The position numbers and the translations under genes were made by a program. A stretch of 20,241 nt of DNA from contig JAGUXE010000401.1 of assembly GCA_020061995.1 (NCBI GenBank), forward strand, positions 1 to 20,241. The letters are read 5' to 3'. Source of the DNA: Ignavibacteriales bacterium. Lineage in GTDB: Bacteria; Bacteroidota; Ignavibacteria; Ignavibacteriales; Ignavibacteriaceae. Each line of letters starts with the position of its first letter. Within the stretch, counting starts at the first letter, position 1. Below are positions 7,549 to 19,322 of the stretch, piece by piece. Below the pieces are notes generated by a model that had not been told where the DNA came from, ran no database searches, and saw only the letters and a list, made by a program, of their open reading frames with translations.

Positions 7549-8634
7549 ATGAAAAATGCTTTTTCGCTTATTCTTATAATATCTTCGATATTTCTTATTG
7601 GTTGTGATACAACTTTAAAACCTGCACGAGGGATTGAAAACGAGATAATTGTTTTTGCCGATTCTGCTGAATTTGCGGAATTGAAAGTTTCTTTGGAACA
7701 AGTTTTCGAAAGGGAAATAGAAACTCCACAACCCGAAAAAATATTTGAGCTGAAAAGGGTTAATTATTCTGAATTTCAAAAATTCAGAACAATGAAGAAC
7801 ATAATTTTTGCTGCTCCGATTAATTCGGACAATGAAATAGCTCAATTTATTAAGAACTCTTTAGATTCTACTGCAACTGCTCAGATAAATAATAAAGAGA
7901 CCTCTTATATTCTCAAAAAAGATTTATGGGCTAAAGGACAACTTGTACTTTTGCTTTCTGCACCTACTTTAGGGGAATTAGAATTCGAATTAGTTAGGAA
8001 CGGAAATAAACTCAGTTATGCCTTTCAAAAAGCCTCAGATGCGCGATTGCTGACCACAATCTACAATGCTAGATATGAGCAAAAAGATATTGAAGCTAAA
8101 TTGCTTAAAGATTACGGATGGATGATTTATGTACAGGCCGATTTTACGCTCGCAGTAAATCGTTCGGATGAAAATTTTGTTTGGTTACGTCGTTCCCCCA
8201 ATTCTGATATGGAAAGATGGATATTTGTTCATTGGATAGATAATGCATCTCCTCTGATGTTGAGCAGAGATTCTATAATAGCTGTTCGAAACAGATTAAC
8301 GGAAAAATTTTATAGAACAAGTGATGATCACTATTTTGTTACAATTGCTGACTCAGTTATTAATACAACAGAAATTAATTTTAATAATCGTTATGCACTC
8401 TATTCTCAAGGATTATGGCGAACTACAGATAAATATATGGGTGGACCATTCGTAAGCTATACTTTTTACGATGAGAAAACTCAAAGATTATATATGGTTG
8501 ATGGTTCTATTTATGCCCCAAAATATTACAAGCGCAATTTAATTCAACAGGTCGATGTGATTTTACAATCATTTCTGACCGAATCAGAAGTATCAGTTGA
8601 ACGAAAGGAATCACTATTCAAAGAGATTAAATAA
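7549..8634 (+). CDS. DUF4837-family lipoprotein
   Basis: A 361-residue predicted lipoprotein of unknown function. A type II signal peptide is clear: M-K-N, a hydrophobic stretch, then lipobox F-L-I-G-C19, with Asp at +2. The mature part matches what I know of DUF4837, a family mostly seen in Bacteroidota relatives. Its C-terminal half contains N-F-V-W-L-R-R (about 208-214), a W-I-F-V-H-W segment, G-G-P-F-V-S-Y (about 302-308) and a late V-D-G-S-I-Y-A-P-K-Y segment. No catalytic motif stands out. It is the last gene of the greA run, 3 bases after the lipid-kinase-like gene, which hints at a shared envelope role. The family assignment rests on recalled motif similarity, not a search. Confidence 0.75.
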   Translation: MKNAFSLILIISSIFLIGCDTTLKPARGIENEIIVFADSAEFAELKVSLEQVFEREIETPQPEKIFELKRVNYSEFQKFRTMKNIIFAAPINSDNEIAQFIKNSLDSTATAQINNKETSYILKKDLWAKGQLVLLLSAPTLGELEFELVRNGNKLSYAFQKASDARLLTTIYNARYEQKDIEAKLLKDYGWMIYVQADFTLAVNRSDENFVWLRRSPNSDMERWIFVHWIDNASPLMLSRDSIIAVRNRLTEKFYRTSDDHYFVTIADSVINTTEINFNNRYALYSQGLWRTTDKYMGGPFVSYTFYDEKTQRLYMVDGSIYAPKYYKRNLIQQVDVILQSFLTESEVSVERKESLFKEIK

Positions 8635-8677
8635 TAGTAATTGTTTTTGTATTGAAGTTGACTTTAACTAGCCTCTA

Positions 8678-10648
8678 TTATTCAATATTTGACGTTGATC
8701 TGTTAATAACTTCAGTAAGTCCTTTAGGAACCGGGTAATCAGGAAACTCTTTTTTAAGTTTTTTGATATATACTTTTGCACGTTGTAACTTATCGTACTG
8801 CATCTCATATAAAGCGCGTCGGACTAACATTCCACCAATCAATTTCTCAATCGTATCATGATAATAATTTCGTTTTTCCGGGAAACGTATTGAAAATTCA
8901 GGGTCTTTTGCATGCAGATATTCTCCTCCTTTATTCACTTTAAAAAAGAAAATTTCCGGCACCAATGTATAACCTTCGGGGAGTGCAAATTGTCCTTTTT
9001 GCATTTCATTTTCAAATACTTCCGGTGCAATATAAAAAGTCCTTTTATCATAATTAACCGCAACCAAATCTGTCATTATTTTTTGAAAGAGATTTTCAAG
9101 TAATTGAGGATTGAAATTTTCACTTCTTTCAAATGGTTTAAGAGCCTGAAGGAATTGATCAACGGTTGGTTGTAAACTTGAAATTATTCCCGGGTGATAA
9201 TTTTCTAATTGATTGTAATACCAAGACCTTCTCAGCAATTCTTTATCTATGATAATTAAATCTCTTCTATAATCTTCGACAAACTGAAAATAATAAGAAG
9301 CAGATAAAAAATAATCCCATTGATAAGAAAATATGATACTATTATGATCTGAAGACGCAAGTAATTCCTTAGTATAATCTTCGAATATATAAATATCACT
9401 TTGGTTCACTTTATTAAATGTTAGACCAACGTGCACAGAAATGAAAACAAATATCGTAATCGCAGCAAGGTTATTATTAAGCTTTTTATGCTTCAGCCAA
9501 TCGAATATCAATACTATCCCAAAAGCAGCAAACATTGACAATGCAAAGTATGCTAACAAGAAATAGGTATCAATATCAACTATATCGTAATTGATGGAAT
9601 AAAAAATTGTTGATATTAACAAAATTAATGTGAAAACAAAAAATCGTCTGGCTTTGAAATAACTTAAGAATAAACCAATAATCGAAAGGATTAAGTTTAT
9701 AGTTAATTCGGATGGCAAATTATTAAAGAAAAATAGTAATTGTTTTTTCGCAGAGTCGAATGAGGAGAATAGCCACACTTGATATTGCTTACCTGAAATG
9801 TGTCTCAATATTCTTTCAACATCAATCGTATTTCCCCAGTTCAATATGGGATTTTGTGATGCACGGATCGGCAAGTATGAATAAAACAATATCAATAAAG
9901 GGAAAAAGATAGCTAACATTTTGACAATTCGAAGAATTGAATTTTTGGAAAATCCAAAAGCCAAAAAATATAAATAAGCTGTTGCTGGAAGTAGGAGAAG
10001 TGTTGTCATATGATTTGAAAATCCTAAGGCTAAAGAACCTGCAAACCAAAACCAGTATTTATGATTGTTTAATTTTACACTATTAACAAATGCAACGGTC
10101 AACAGAAATAAAATTAATCCCATAAAAAAAATATGCAATGAATAAACCTCTACAGATGTAGATTGCATCCAAAATGTTTTTGAGAAGGCGAGAATTAAAG
10201 CACTGAATATTGCTGAAAAATAGATTACAAATTCCGGTATAGTAAAAGGAGTTTTCAACATTTCGGTTTCAACTCTAACCATTTTGTCTTTTTTCTTTTT
10301 ATTCGATGTTACTGACTTGATCTGTTTATTAGGAGAAACAAATACGTCAATATTGGCGAGTATATTTTTTATTGAATAGATAAAGAAAACAATTCCCCCC
10401 GCACACCATACAGATGCAAGTATGTTTAGTTTATGGATAGTTGAACCTCCTATAGGTATGAAAGTCCACAAATAACCCATAATTGAAAAGAGTGGATAAC
10501 CTGTAGGGTGGGCAATGCCTAAAATAGCTTGCACTGTTGCGAGTTCGCCAGTGTCTATTTGTAAAACAGTAGGAGCTAATGTGAATTGATACACAATCAA
10601 AACGGCAATACCGGTGATTACACCAAAAAGTAATTTTAAATATTTCAA
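8678..10648 (-). CDS. DUF2723 (TMEM260-like) membrane protein, probable GT-C glycosyltransferase
   Basis: A 656-residue polytopic protein with about ten hydrophobic helices in the first 410 residues and a soluble C-terminal part. The N-terminal loop after the first helix reads D32-T-G-E35 and then H47-P-T-G-Y-P. A second conserved segment F-W-x-Q-S-T-S-V-E-V-Y-S-L lies near 159-171. Both are hallmarks of DUF2723. The vertebrate member TMEM260 is an O-mannosyltransferase, and the Asp-containing first loop is typical of GT-C enzymes using polyprenyl-phosphate sugars. O-mannosylation of exported proteins is therefore plausible but unproven here. The start is TTG (10648-10646), overlapping the glnE stop as TTGA, with AGGTGAG just upstream at 10657-10651. 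No in-frame ATG occurs before the conserved loop. Basic residues cluster near 117-122. Confidence 0.85.
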   Translation of the reverse strand: MKYLKLLFGVITGIAVLIVYQFTLAPTVLQIDTGELATVQAILGIAHPTGYPLFSIMGYLWTFIPIGGSTIHKLNILASVWCAGGIVFFIYSIKNILANIDVFVSPNKQIKSVTSNKKKKDKMVRVETEMLKTPFTIPEFVIYFSAIFSALILAFSKTFWMQSTSVEVYSLHIFFMGLILFLLTVAFVNSVKLNNHKYWFWFAGSLALGFSNHMTTLLLLPATAYLYFLAFGFSKNSILRIVKMLAIFFPLLILFYSYLPIRASQNPILNWGNTIDVERILRHISGKQYQVWLFSSFDSAKKQLLFFFNNLPSELTINLILSIIGLFLSYFKARRFFVFTLILLISTIFYSINYDIVDIDTYFLLAYFALSMFAAFGIVLIFDWLKHKKLNNNLAAITIFVFISVHVGLTFNKVNQSDIYIFEDYTKELLASSDHNSIIFSYQWDYFLSASYYFQFVEDYRRDLIIIDKELLRRSWYYNQLENYHPGIISSLQPTVDQFLQALKPFERSENFNPQLLENLFQKIMTDLVAVNYDKRTFYIAPEVFENEMQKGQFALPEGYTLVPEIFFFKVNKGGEYLHAKDPEFSIRFPEKRNYYHDTIEKLIGGMLVRRALYEMQYDKLQRAKVYIKKLKKEFPDYPVPKGLTEVINRSTSNIE

Positions 10649-13467
10649 GTCTCACCTGCAATTAATTTCTGAAATATAGAGGAATTTGATTTTATAGTTG
10701 ACTCAATTTTTATTTTGAATTCTTTTAATGAACTCATCCCAAATGCAAGATAAATCATTCTCGATTTATTTTCATCATCCGGAATTATCCCATTAATATT
10801 ATTAAATAGAAGCTGTATTAAAACTTCTAAGTTTTTCAAAAATGAATAGTTGAATTCTAATTGTTCAGCAATGTCATCGTTGATCATCGAATGTTTTTTT
10901 AATAATCTAATTTGGTAACTGATATTTTTACCCGAAATATAGTTCAATAAATCAGGTGAACAAAGAATCAAAAATTGAATTACAAATTCAATGTCTGTAA
11001 TTCCACCGCGACTTTTCTTTATATTAAATTTGTTGCTGATATTACCAATTGAGATTGGATAAATCCGCTGTCTCATCTCTTTAATATCTCTACGTATTTT
11101 TGTTTTATCTATTGTAGTTGTATGTGAAATAATCAACTCAGAAAAATTCTTGTAAATCAGCTCGTTTCCGCCAAGGAAGTTAAGTTTTGTCATCGATTGC
11201 AATTCCCATGTTTGCATTCGAGTTTTGATATATTCATTATATCTTTTTAAGTCCCAAATAATTAAACTAGTTTTTCCTTCTGGACGCAAGCGTGAATCAA
11301 CAGAATGGGGTTTAAATTTGTCTTTCAAAACATTAGTGAACATAAAAAAATCCGCTTGGATATTCTGATATTTTTCACAACCCTCAGAAATAAAAATAAT
11401 ATCAATATCTGAAAACAATGTCATTTCACCTGTAGCGAAACTTCCTAAAGCTGCTACCACAATATTTTTACGGTATCGTTTGCTCTTAAAAAAATCATTA
11501 AATAGTAGAATAAATTTATTTCTACAATGTTCACTGAGCAAATGAGAAGCCTCACTTCGAGTTATCATATTAAGAGTTAATTGTACCGATAATATAAAGT
11601 GTAATTCTTTTGTTGAAAAAGTATGATAAGATTCATCCAAACGGCGAAAAACTTTTCCCGATAAAAAAACCTCTCGCAAATAAGGATCTTCCGCAAAAAG
11701 ATTTATTGAATAGTGTGAAAATTCACACACTTTGAAAAAAGGGTTAGCAAATGACAAATTACTAAGTTGTTCGTACCATATGGAAGGAAATTTGGATGAT
11801 TTAATTACTCTAACAAAATTGTCTAAAACCTGATCAGGGTTTTCCGTATCGTGCAATTTTTGTTGAATTAGTTCTTCAATATTCAGAAATGCATTTATTG
11901 TTTTTTGATCAAATGAACGCTGTTCTAATATCCCTTTCCCTTCGCGAAGAAATAAAAGATTTTTTTTTGCTCTTGATTTATCCACGAAATTTATATTCTC
12001 AAAAATGTCATTTCTATCAGATGATTTTTCGGACGTAAAATCAAAGAGTGATTCGGAAAAATTCTTGACAAAACTCTTAGCCTTTGAAACTTCTTTCTGA
12101 AAATCTTTAAGTGTTTTAAAACCGAGGAAGAATGAAAGCTTTGACAAAATTTCACCCTGTTCCGGAAGTGTGTGGGTTTGTTGGTCATTCATCAATTGAA
12201 GATAATGCTCAATGCGCCTAAATAGTATGTAGTATTTTGTAAGATTTTCTGCCTCAATATTTGAAAGAAGTGAATGACTATTAAGTTTTTCAATAGCCTC
12301 CAGTGTTGAAGGAGTTTTTAATCCTTTATTTTTTCCAACATTTAATAATTGTAGGGCTTGAATTGAAAATTCAATATCACGAATACCACCAAAAGAGAGT
12401 TTAATATCATAATCGGAATTGATTCGATCGATAGTAACTTTGCGTAATCTTCGTATTTGTTCAATAGGTGATTTTAAGAAAGATGAAGGATAAACAAACG
12501 GATGTAAATAATTAATAAAGTATTCATACATTTGATGATTACCAGAGACATAGCCGGCTTTTATCAACATCTGCCTCTCCCAGTCTTCACCTTTCATTTC
12601 GTAATAGTTGAGAGTATCGTTTAAGCTTCGGCAAAGTGGTGAATTTTTCCCGTCCGGGCGCAAGCGGAAGTCAACTCGGTAAAGATATCCTCCTTCTGTA
12701 ACAGTTGAAGCAGATTCTATGAATAAATAAATGACTTCATTTAGAAATTCAAAATGCTCAAGTTTATTTGTGAGTTTTGAGTTCTTTTCATAACAGAGGA
12801 TTAAATCGATGTCTGAACTATAGTTAAGTTCATTTCCGCCTAATTTTCCTAATGAAATTAGAACATACTTTGGTCCCAACGATTTTATATTATGCTTCTG
12901 TTTTATTTCCGCGAAACAAATCTCAAATAGAATTGAAGTTATACTATTTGCGAGAAATGAGAGCTCTTTTGTTGTTTCTTTTAAAGTTTGTATACCAAGA
13001 ATATCCTTGATCCCGATTCTTAAAATTTCTCTTCTTTTTATCGACTTTAAAAGATTTACTTTAGATTTAAGCGAATTGTAAAGTGATAGTTTTTCGGTTG
13101 TTTCATCTACGAAAGACCTTTGGGATAATTTTAAGTTGAGTGCATCAGTGTTGAGAATCCAATTAAGATATTCCGGGTTTCTTACAACAATATCAGTAAG
13201 ATAATTGCTGTTCGAAACCAGTGAAATTAGAATTTCGGCAAAGTGAGGATGATTAAGTGTTTCTTTTAATAAATTAACTCTCTCATATGAAGCGCTTAAA
13301 ATTCGGTGCAGATTATTTTCGGATGAATCAGAGAAATGATTTTTGTTTAATTGATTTTGTAAAACATTAAATAATTCATCAAGCATTTCGGGTGAAAAAT
13401 ATCCGGAAAGCCAGACGGCGATTTCTTTTGCAAATTTTTCCGAGAATGATGTTTTACGGGAATTCAT
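10645..13467 (-). CDS. glnE: Bifunctional glutamine synthetase adenylyltransferase/adenylyl-removing enzyme GlnE
   Basis: A 940-residue protein (E. coli 946) that adds or removes AMP on glutamine synthetase in response to PII and glutamine. Two nucleotidyltransferase halves are visible. The N-terminal (adenylyl-removing) half has G207-K-L-G-G-N-E ... S-D219-I-D221, R-V-D-F-R-L-R-P (264-271) and G-G-I-R-D-I-E-F (360-367). The C-terminal (adenylylating) half has G675-S-F-A-T-G-E ... S-D687-I-D689, S-V-D-S-R-L-R-P (722-729) and G-G-I-T-D-I-E-F (821-828). The second half thus keeps its metal-binding aspartates but lacks the usual G-K-L-G-G signature, which is unusual. It is divergent from secA, with a predicted promoter in the spacer, and its stop overlaps the DUF2723 start. 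glnB lies on the far side of secA. Confidence 0.93.
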   Translation of the reverse strand: MNSRKTSFSEKFAKEIAVWLSGYFSPEMLDELFNVLQNQLNKNHFSDSSENNLHRILSASYERVNLLKETLNHPHFAEILISLVSNSNYLTDIVVRNPEYLNWILNTDALNLKLSQRSFVDETTEKLSLYNSLKSKVNLLKSIKRREILRIGIKDILGIQTLKETTKELSFLANSITSILFEICFAEIKQKHNIKSLGPKYVLISLGKLGGNELNYSSDIDLILCYEKNSKLTNKLEHFEFLNEVIYLFIESASTVTEGGYLYRVDFRLRPDGKNSPLCRSLNDTLNYYEMKGEDWERQMLIKAGYVSGNHQMYEYFINYLHPFVYPSSFLKSPIEQIRRLRKVTIDRINSDYDIKLSFGGIRDIEFSIQALQLLNVGKNKGLKTPSTLEAIEKLNSHSLLSNIEAENLTKYYILFRRIEHYLQLMNDQQTHTLPEQGEILSKLSFFLGFKTLKDFQKEVSKAKSFVKNFSESLFDFTSEKSSDRNDIFENINFVDKSRAKKNLLFLREGKGILEQRSFDQKTINAFLNIEELIQQKLHDTENPDQVLDNFVRVIKSSKFPSIWYEQLSNLSFANPFFKVCEFSHYSINLFAEDPYLREVFLSGKVFRRLDESYHTFSTKELHFILSVQLTLNMITRSEASHLLSEHCRNKFILLFNDFFKSKRYRKNIVVAALGSFATGEMTLFSDIDIIFISEGCEKYQNIQADFFMFTNVLKDKFKPHSVDSRLRPEGKTSLIIWDLKRYNEYIKTRMQTWELQSMTKLNFLGGNELIYKNFSELIISHTTTIDKTKIRRDIKEMRQRIYPISIGNISNKFNIKKSRGGITDIEFVIQFLILCSPDLLNYISGKNISYQIRLLKKHSMINDDIAEQLEFNYSFLKNLEVLIQLLFNNINGIIPDDENKSRMIYLAFGMSSLKEFKIKIESTIKSNSSIFQKLIAGET

Positions 13468-13518
13468 TGTTAGACTAAATCACAACTAAGTTTACTGATA
13501 TTATCCAATACATTTTAA

Positions 13519-13549
13519 CAAAATTATGGTTTTCGTTAATGATAACAAA
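13519..13549 (-). promoter_or_regulatory. Predicted Bacteroidota-type promoter for glnE (TTTG - 19 nt - TAATTTTG)
   Basis: On the minus strand, TTTG (13549-13546) is followed after 19 bases by TAATTTTG (13526-13519), matching the Bacteroidota -33/-7 pattern. The -7 octamer is identical to the one before greA. Transcription would start about 45 bases before the glnE ATG. AT-rich spacers give chance matches, so confidence is moderate. Confidence 0.45.
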
Positions 13550-13598
13550 TTTTGGTTTAATCTTCATATTGCTGTAAGAGGAGTGTAAAATTTCTTAA

Positions 13599-13630
13599 AT
13601 TGCATCTTTTAATATGGGTAATTAATTTTT
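13599..13630 (+). promoter_or_regulatory. Weak promoter candidate for secA (ATTG - 20 nt - TAATTTTT)
   Basis: ATTG (13599-13602) and TAATTTTT (13623-13630) are 20 bases apart and differ from the glnE promoter elements by one base each. A start near 13637 would give a leader of only about 20 bases. secA needs a promoter in this spacer because glnE runs the other way, but this choice is uncertain. Confidence 0.3.
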
Positions 13631-13657
13631 CATTTCATTTTGAGTGGAGTAATCCGG

Positions 13658-16600
13658 ATGTTAAAACTTTTCAAAAAGTTATTTGGCGATAAGCATGAAA
13701 AAGATATCGCTCCTTTAAGACCGATAGTTGTAGAAATAAATAAGTATTTTGAAGAATGTAAGAACTTATCAGATGATCAGTTAAAAGCAAAAACAGTTTC
13801 GTTTAAAGAAATAATTCTGGAAGGGACTGCAGAAATACGTTCAAGAGTTGATGAACTGAAGGGACAACTTCAATCTAATGAAGAATTTGATCGACAGGCT
13901 ATTCACGACCAATTGGAAGAACTAGAGAATGAACTTCAAGAAAAATATGAGGAAATCCTAGACGAATTATTACCGGAAGCATTTGCGGTAGTCAAAGATA
14001 CTTGCCGACGCCTTGTTGGAACTAGCTGGACAGTGATGGGGCATAAACAAGCATGGGATATGGTTCCGTATGATACTCAATTAATGGGAGGAATCGTTCT
14101 TCATCAAGGGAAAATTGCAGAAATGGCAACCGGTGAAGGTAAAACACTTGTCGCTACAATGCCAATCTATCTGAACGCACTGACAGGAAGAGGTGTTCAC
14201 CTTGTAACGGTTAATGATTACCTCGCACAACGAGATTCCGAGTGGATGGGGGAGATTTTTAAATTTCATGGTTTAACAGTTGGCGTAATACTAAATACAA
14301 TGAATCCGGATCAAAGGAAAGTTCAGTATGCATCCGATATAACTTACGGAACCAATAATGAATTCGGATTTGATTATTTGCGTGATAACATGGCTGTGGA
14401 TAAAGAACATCAAGTTCAGCGACCCCATAATTTTGCTATAGTCGATGAAGTTGATTCTGTGCTTATTGATGAAGCAAGAACGCCTTTAATTATATCAGGT
14501 GCGGTTGATGTTGATGACCAGAAATTTGATGAGATGAAACCGAATATCGAGAGATTACACAGGTTACAAACAAACTTTGTCGCCAAGATTCTACAAGAAG
14601 CTGAAGAGCTATTAACTAATCCCTCAGATAAAAATTCAAGTTTTGAAGCCGGGAAATTACTATTAAGGGCTTATCGTGGTCTTCCAAAAAGTAATAAACT
14701 CGCTAAAGTGTTTTCCGAGCCTTCTAATAAAAAATTAATGCAGGAGGTTGAACTCGAGTTTCTGCGCGAAAAATCTAAAAATATGTTTGTCATCGATGAT
14801 GAACTATATTTTGTGATAGATGAGAAGAATAACACAATCGATTTAACTGAAAAAGGTCGTGAAGAATTAGCAAAAGGAAGTCGTGAAGATAAAAATTATT
14901 TTGTGCTCCCTGATCTCGGAACTGAGATCAGCAAATTTGAGAACGATCCAAATTTAACTCCTGAAGAAAAAGTTGCAAAGAAAGATCTTCTTTATCACAC
15001 ATATAGCGAACGAAGTGATAGAATACATACACTCCATCAGTTGTTAAAAGCATATACCTTATTTGAAAAAGATGATGAATATGTAATTACGGAAGACGGG
15101 AAAATCGCAATTGTTGATGAATTCACAGGACGTGTACTCCCCGGAAGAAGATATTCAGATGGTTTGCACCAGGCTATTGAAGCAAAAGAAAATGTGAAAG
15201 TTGAAAGAGACACCCAGACCTTAGCAACAATAACTCTCCAAAATTATTTCAGAATGTATAATAAACTTGCGGGAATGACCGGTACCGCCGAAACTGAAGA
15301 AGGTGAGTTTTATGAAATTTATAAACTTGAAGTAGTAGTTGTTCCTACAAACAAACCGGTTACTCGTGAAGACCAGGACGATGCTATCTTTAAAACCAAA
15401 CGTGAAAAATATAATGCTGTTATAGAAAAGATTGAAGAATTAAGAAAAGAGGGGAGACCGGTATTAGTTGGAACCACCTCGGTAGAGGTTTCAGAAACTA
15501 TTGCTCGAATGCTGAAGAGAAAAGGGATACCTCACAACGTTCTTAATGCTAAACAACATCAGAGGGAAGCAGAAGTTGTAACGTCTGCAGGGCAAGTTGG
15601 AGCTGTAACGATAGCAACGAATATGGCGGGACGCGGAACTGATATTAAACTTGGTGCGGGTGTTCGTGAACGTGGAGGATTATATATCCTTGGAACAGAA
15701 CGACATGAGTCACGGCGTATTGATAGACAGTTGCGTGGTCGTTCAGGACGACAGGGAGATCCGGGAACAACCAAATTCTATCTATGCCTTGAAGATGATT
15801 TAATGCGATTATTCGGCAGTGATCGAATTGCTTCAGTTATGGAGCGAATGGGAATTCAGGAAGGTGAGGTGATTCAACATCCTCTAATCACAAAATCTGT
15901 TGAGCGTGCACAGAAAAAAGTTGAGCAAAACAATTTTTCCATAAGAAAACGTTTGCTGGAATATGATAATGTTATGAACCAGCAACGAGAAGTTATTTAC
16001 TCAAAACGTAACCGTGCTTTACAGGGTGAAAGACTAAAAACAGAAGTTTTTGATAATCTTACTGAATTTGTTGAAGAAATTATATCTAAATATTATGAAG
16101 ATGCAAACATAGAAAAAATTCAAGAGGAAGTCCTTCATAATTTCTTAGTCGATATTAAAATTGATCCGGATGAATTTGAAGGATTAGGTAAAGATGGTCT
16201 AAGTGATAAAATTGAAGTTGAAGCAAAGGAATTCTATCGCAAAAAAGAAGAAATGCTCGGTTCGGAATTAATGGCTGCTTTAGAAAGATATTCGGTTCTT
16301 ACGGTTATTGATCAAAAATGGAAAGAGCACCTTCGCGAAATGGATGATTTGAAAGAAGGAATCGGATTAAGAGCTTATGGACAGAAAGATCCACTGATTG
16401 AATATAAAGGCGAAGCATACAACTTGTTTATTAGCTTGCTTAATCAAATTAGAAATGAAACTGTCTCATCAGTTTTTAAGTTTTTCCCGCAGAATCCTAA
16501 TGAGGTACCTGAACAAAGAAGAAGACCTGCAAGAGGACGCCTCATTGAGACTAAACAAAATACGGTTGGAATAGGAATGAGTAAAAATCCGGGGCAAAGC

Positions 16601-16717
16601 GATCCGGCAACTGCTGGAAAAATTCAACCAATTAGAGTTGAGGAAAAAGTCGGTCGTAATGATCCTTGTCCTTGTGGGAGTGGAAAAAAATATAAACAAT
16701 GTCACGGTAAACTTTAA
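13658..16717 (+). CDS. secA: Preprotein translocase ATPase SecA
   Basis: The cytosolic and membrane-associated motor that drives unfolded preproteins through SecYEG. From the chosen ATG it has 1019 residues, longer than E. coli SecA (901) and typical of Bacteroidota-type SecA with an enlarged segment between the DEAD-box region and the preprotein-binding region. Walker A M-A-T-G-E-G-K-T is at 156-163 and Walker B D-E-V-D at 263-266. Later come G-M-T-G-T-A and the helicase motif VI region [11 protein letters not shown]. The C-terminus carries a zinc-binding tail C1004-P-C1006 ... C1015-H1016, which contacts SecB or ribosomes in known SecA proteins. A TTG 18 bases upstream is in frame, but the ATG at 13658 has GGAGT 7 bases upstream and gives the normal N-terminus [10 protein letters not shown]. 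Confidence 0.97.
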   Translation: MLKLFKKLFGDKHEKDIAPLRPIVVEINKYFEECKNLSDDQLKAKTVSFKEIILEGTAEIRSRVDELKGQLQSNEEFDRQAIHDQLEELENELQEKYEEILDELLPEAFAVVKDTCRRLVGTSWTVMGHKQAWDMVPYDTQLMGGIVLHQGKIAEMATGEGKTLVATMPIYLNALTGRGVHLVTVNDYLAQRDSEWMGEIFKFHGLTVGVILNTMNPDQRKVQYASDITYGTNNEFGFDYLRDNMAVDKEHQVQRPHNFAIVDEVDSVLIDEARTPLIISGAVDVDDQKFDEMKPNIERLHRLQTNFVAKILQEAEELLTNPSDKNSSFEAGKLLLRAYRGLPKSNKLAKVFSEPSNKKLMQEVELEFLREKSKNMFVIDDELYFVIDEKNNTIDLTEKGREELAKGSREDKNYFVLPDLGTEISKFENDPNLTPEEKVAKKDLLYHTYSERSDRIHTLHQLLKAYTLFEKDDEYVITEDGKIAIVDEFTGRVLPGRRYSDGLHQAIEAKENVKVERDTQTLATITLQNYFRMYNKLAGMTGTAETEEGEFYEIYKLEVVVVPTNKPVTREDQDDAIFKTKREKYNAVIEKIEELRKEGRPVLVGTTSVEVSETIARMLKRKGIPHNVLNAKQHQREAEVVTSAGQVGAVTIATNMAGRGTDIKLGAGVRERGGLYILGTERHESRRIDRQLRGRSGRQGDPGTTKFYLCLEDDLMRLFGSDRIASVMERMGIQEGEVIQHPLITKSVERAQKKVEQNNFSIRKRLLEYDNVMNQQREVIYSKRNRALQGERLKTEVFDNLTEFVEEIISKYYEDANIEKIQEEVLHNFLVDIKIDPDEFEGLGKDGLSDKIEVEAKEFYRKKEEMLGSELMAALERYSVLTVIDQKWKEHLREMDDLKEGIGLRAYGQKDPLIEYKGEAYNLFISLLNQIRNETVSSVFKFFPQNPNEVPEQRRRPARGRLIETKQNTVGIGMSKNPGQSDPATAGKIQPIRVEEKVGRNDPCPCGSGKKYKQCHGKL

Positions 16718-16720
16718 TAA

Positions 16721-19317
<2,597 letters not shown>

Positions 19318-19322
19318 TTCAG

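Noticed and set aside
13640..13657. In-frame TTG as the secA start
   Set aside because: The ATG at 13658 has a well-spaced GGAGT and gives the usual SecA N-terminus, while the TTG would add six residues not expected in the family.
13468..13657. Search for a small RNA, riboswitch or small gene in the glnE-secA spacer
   Set aside because: Only AT-rich sequence with promoter-like elements is seen; no stable hairpin or reading frame with a ribosome-binding site was found.
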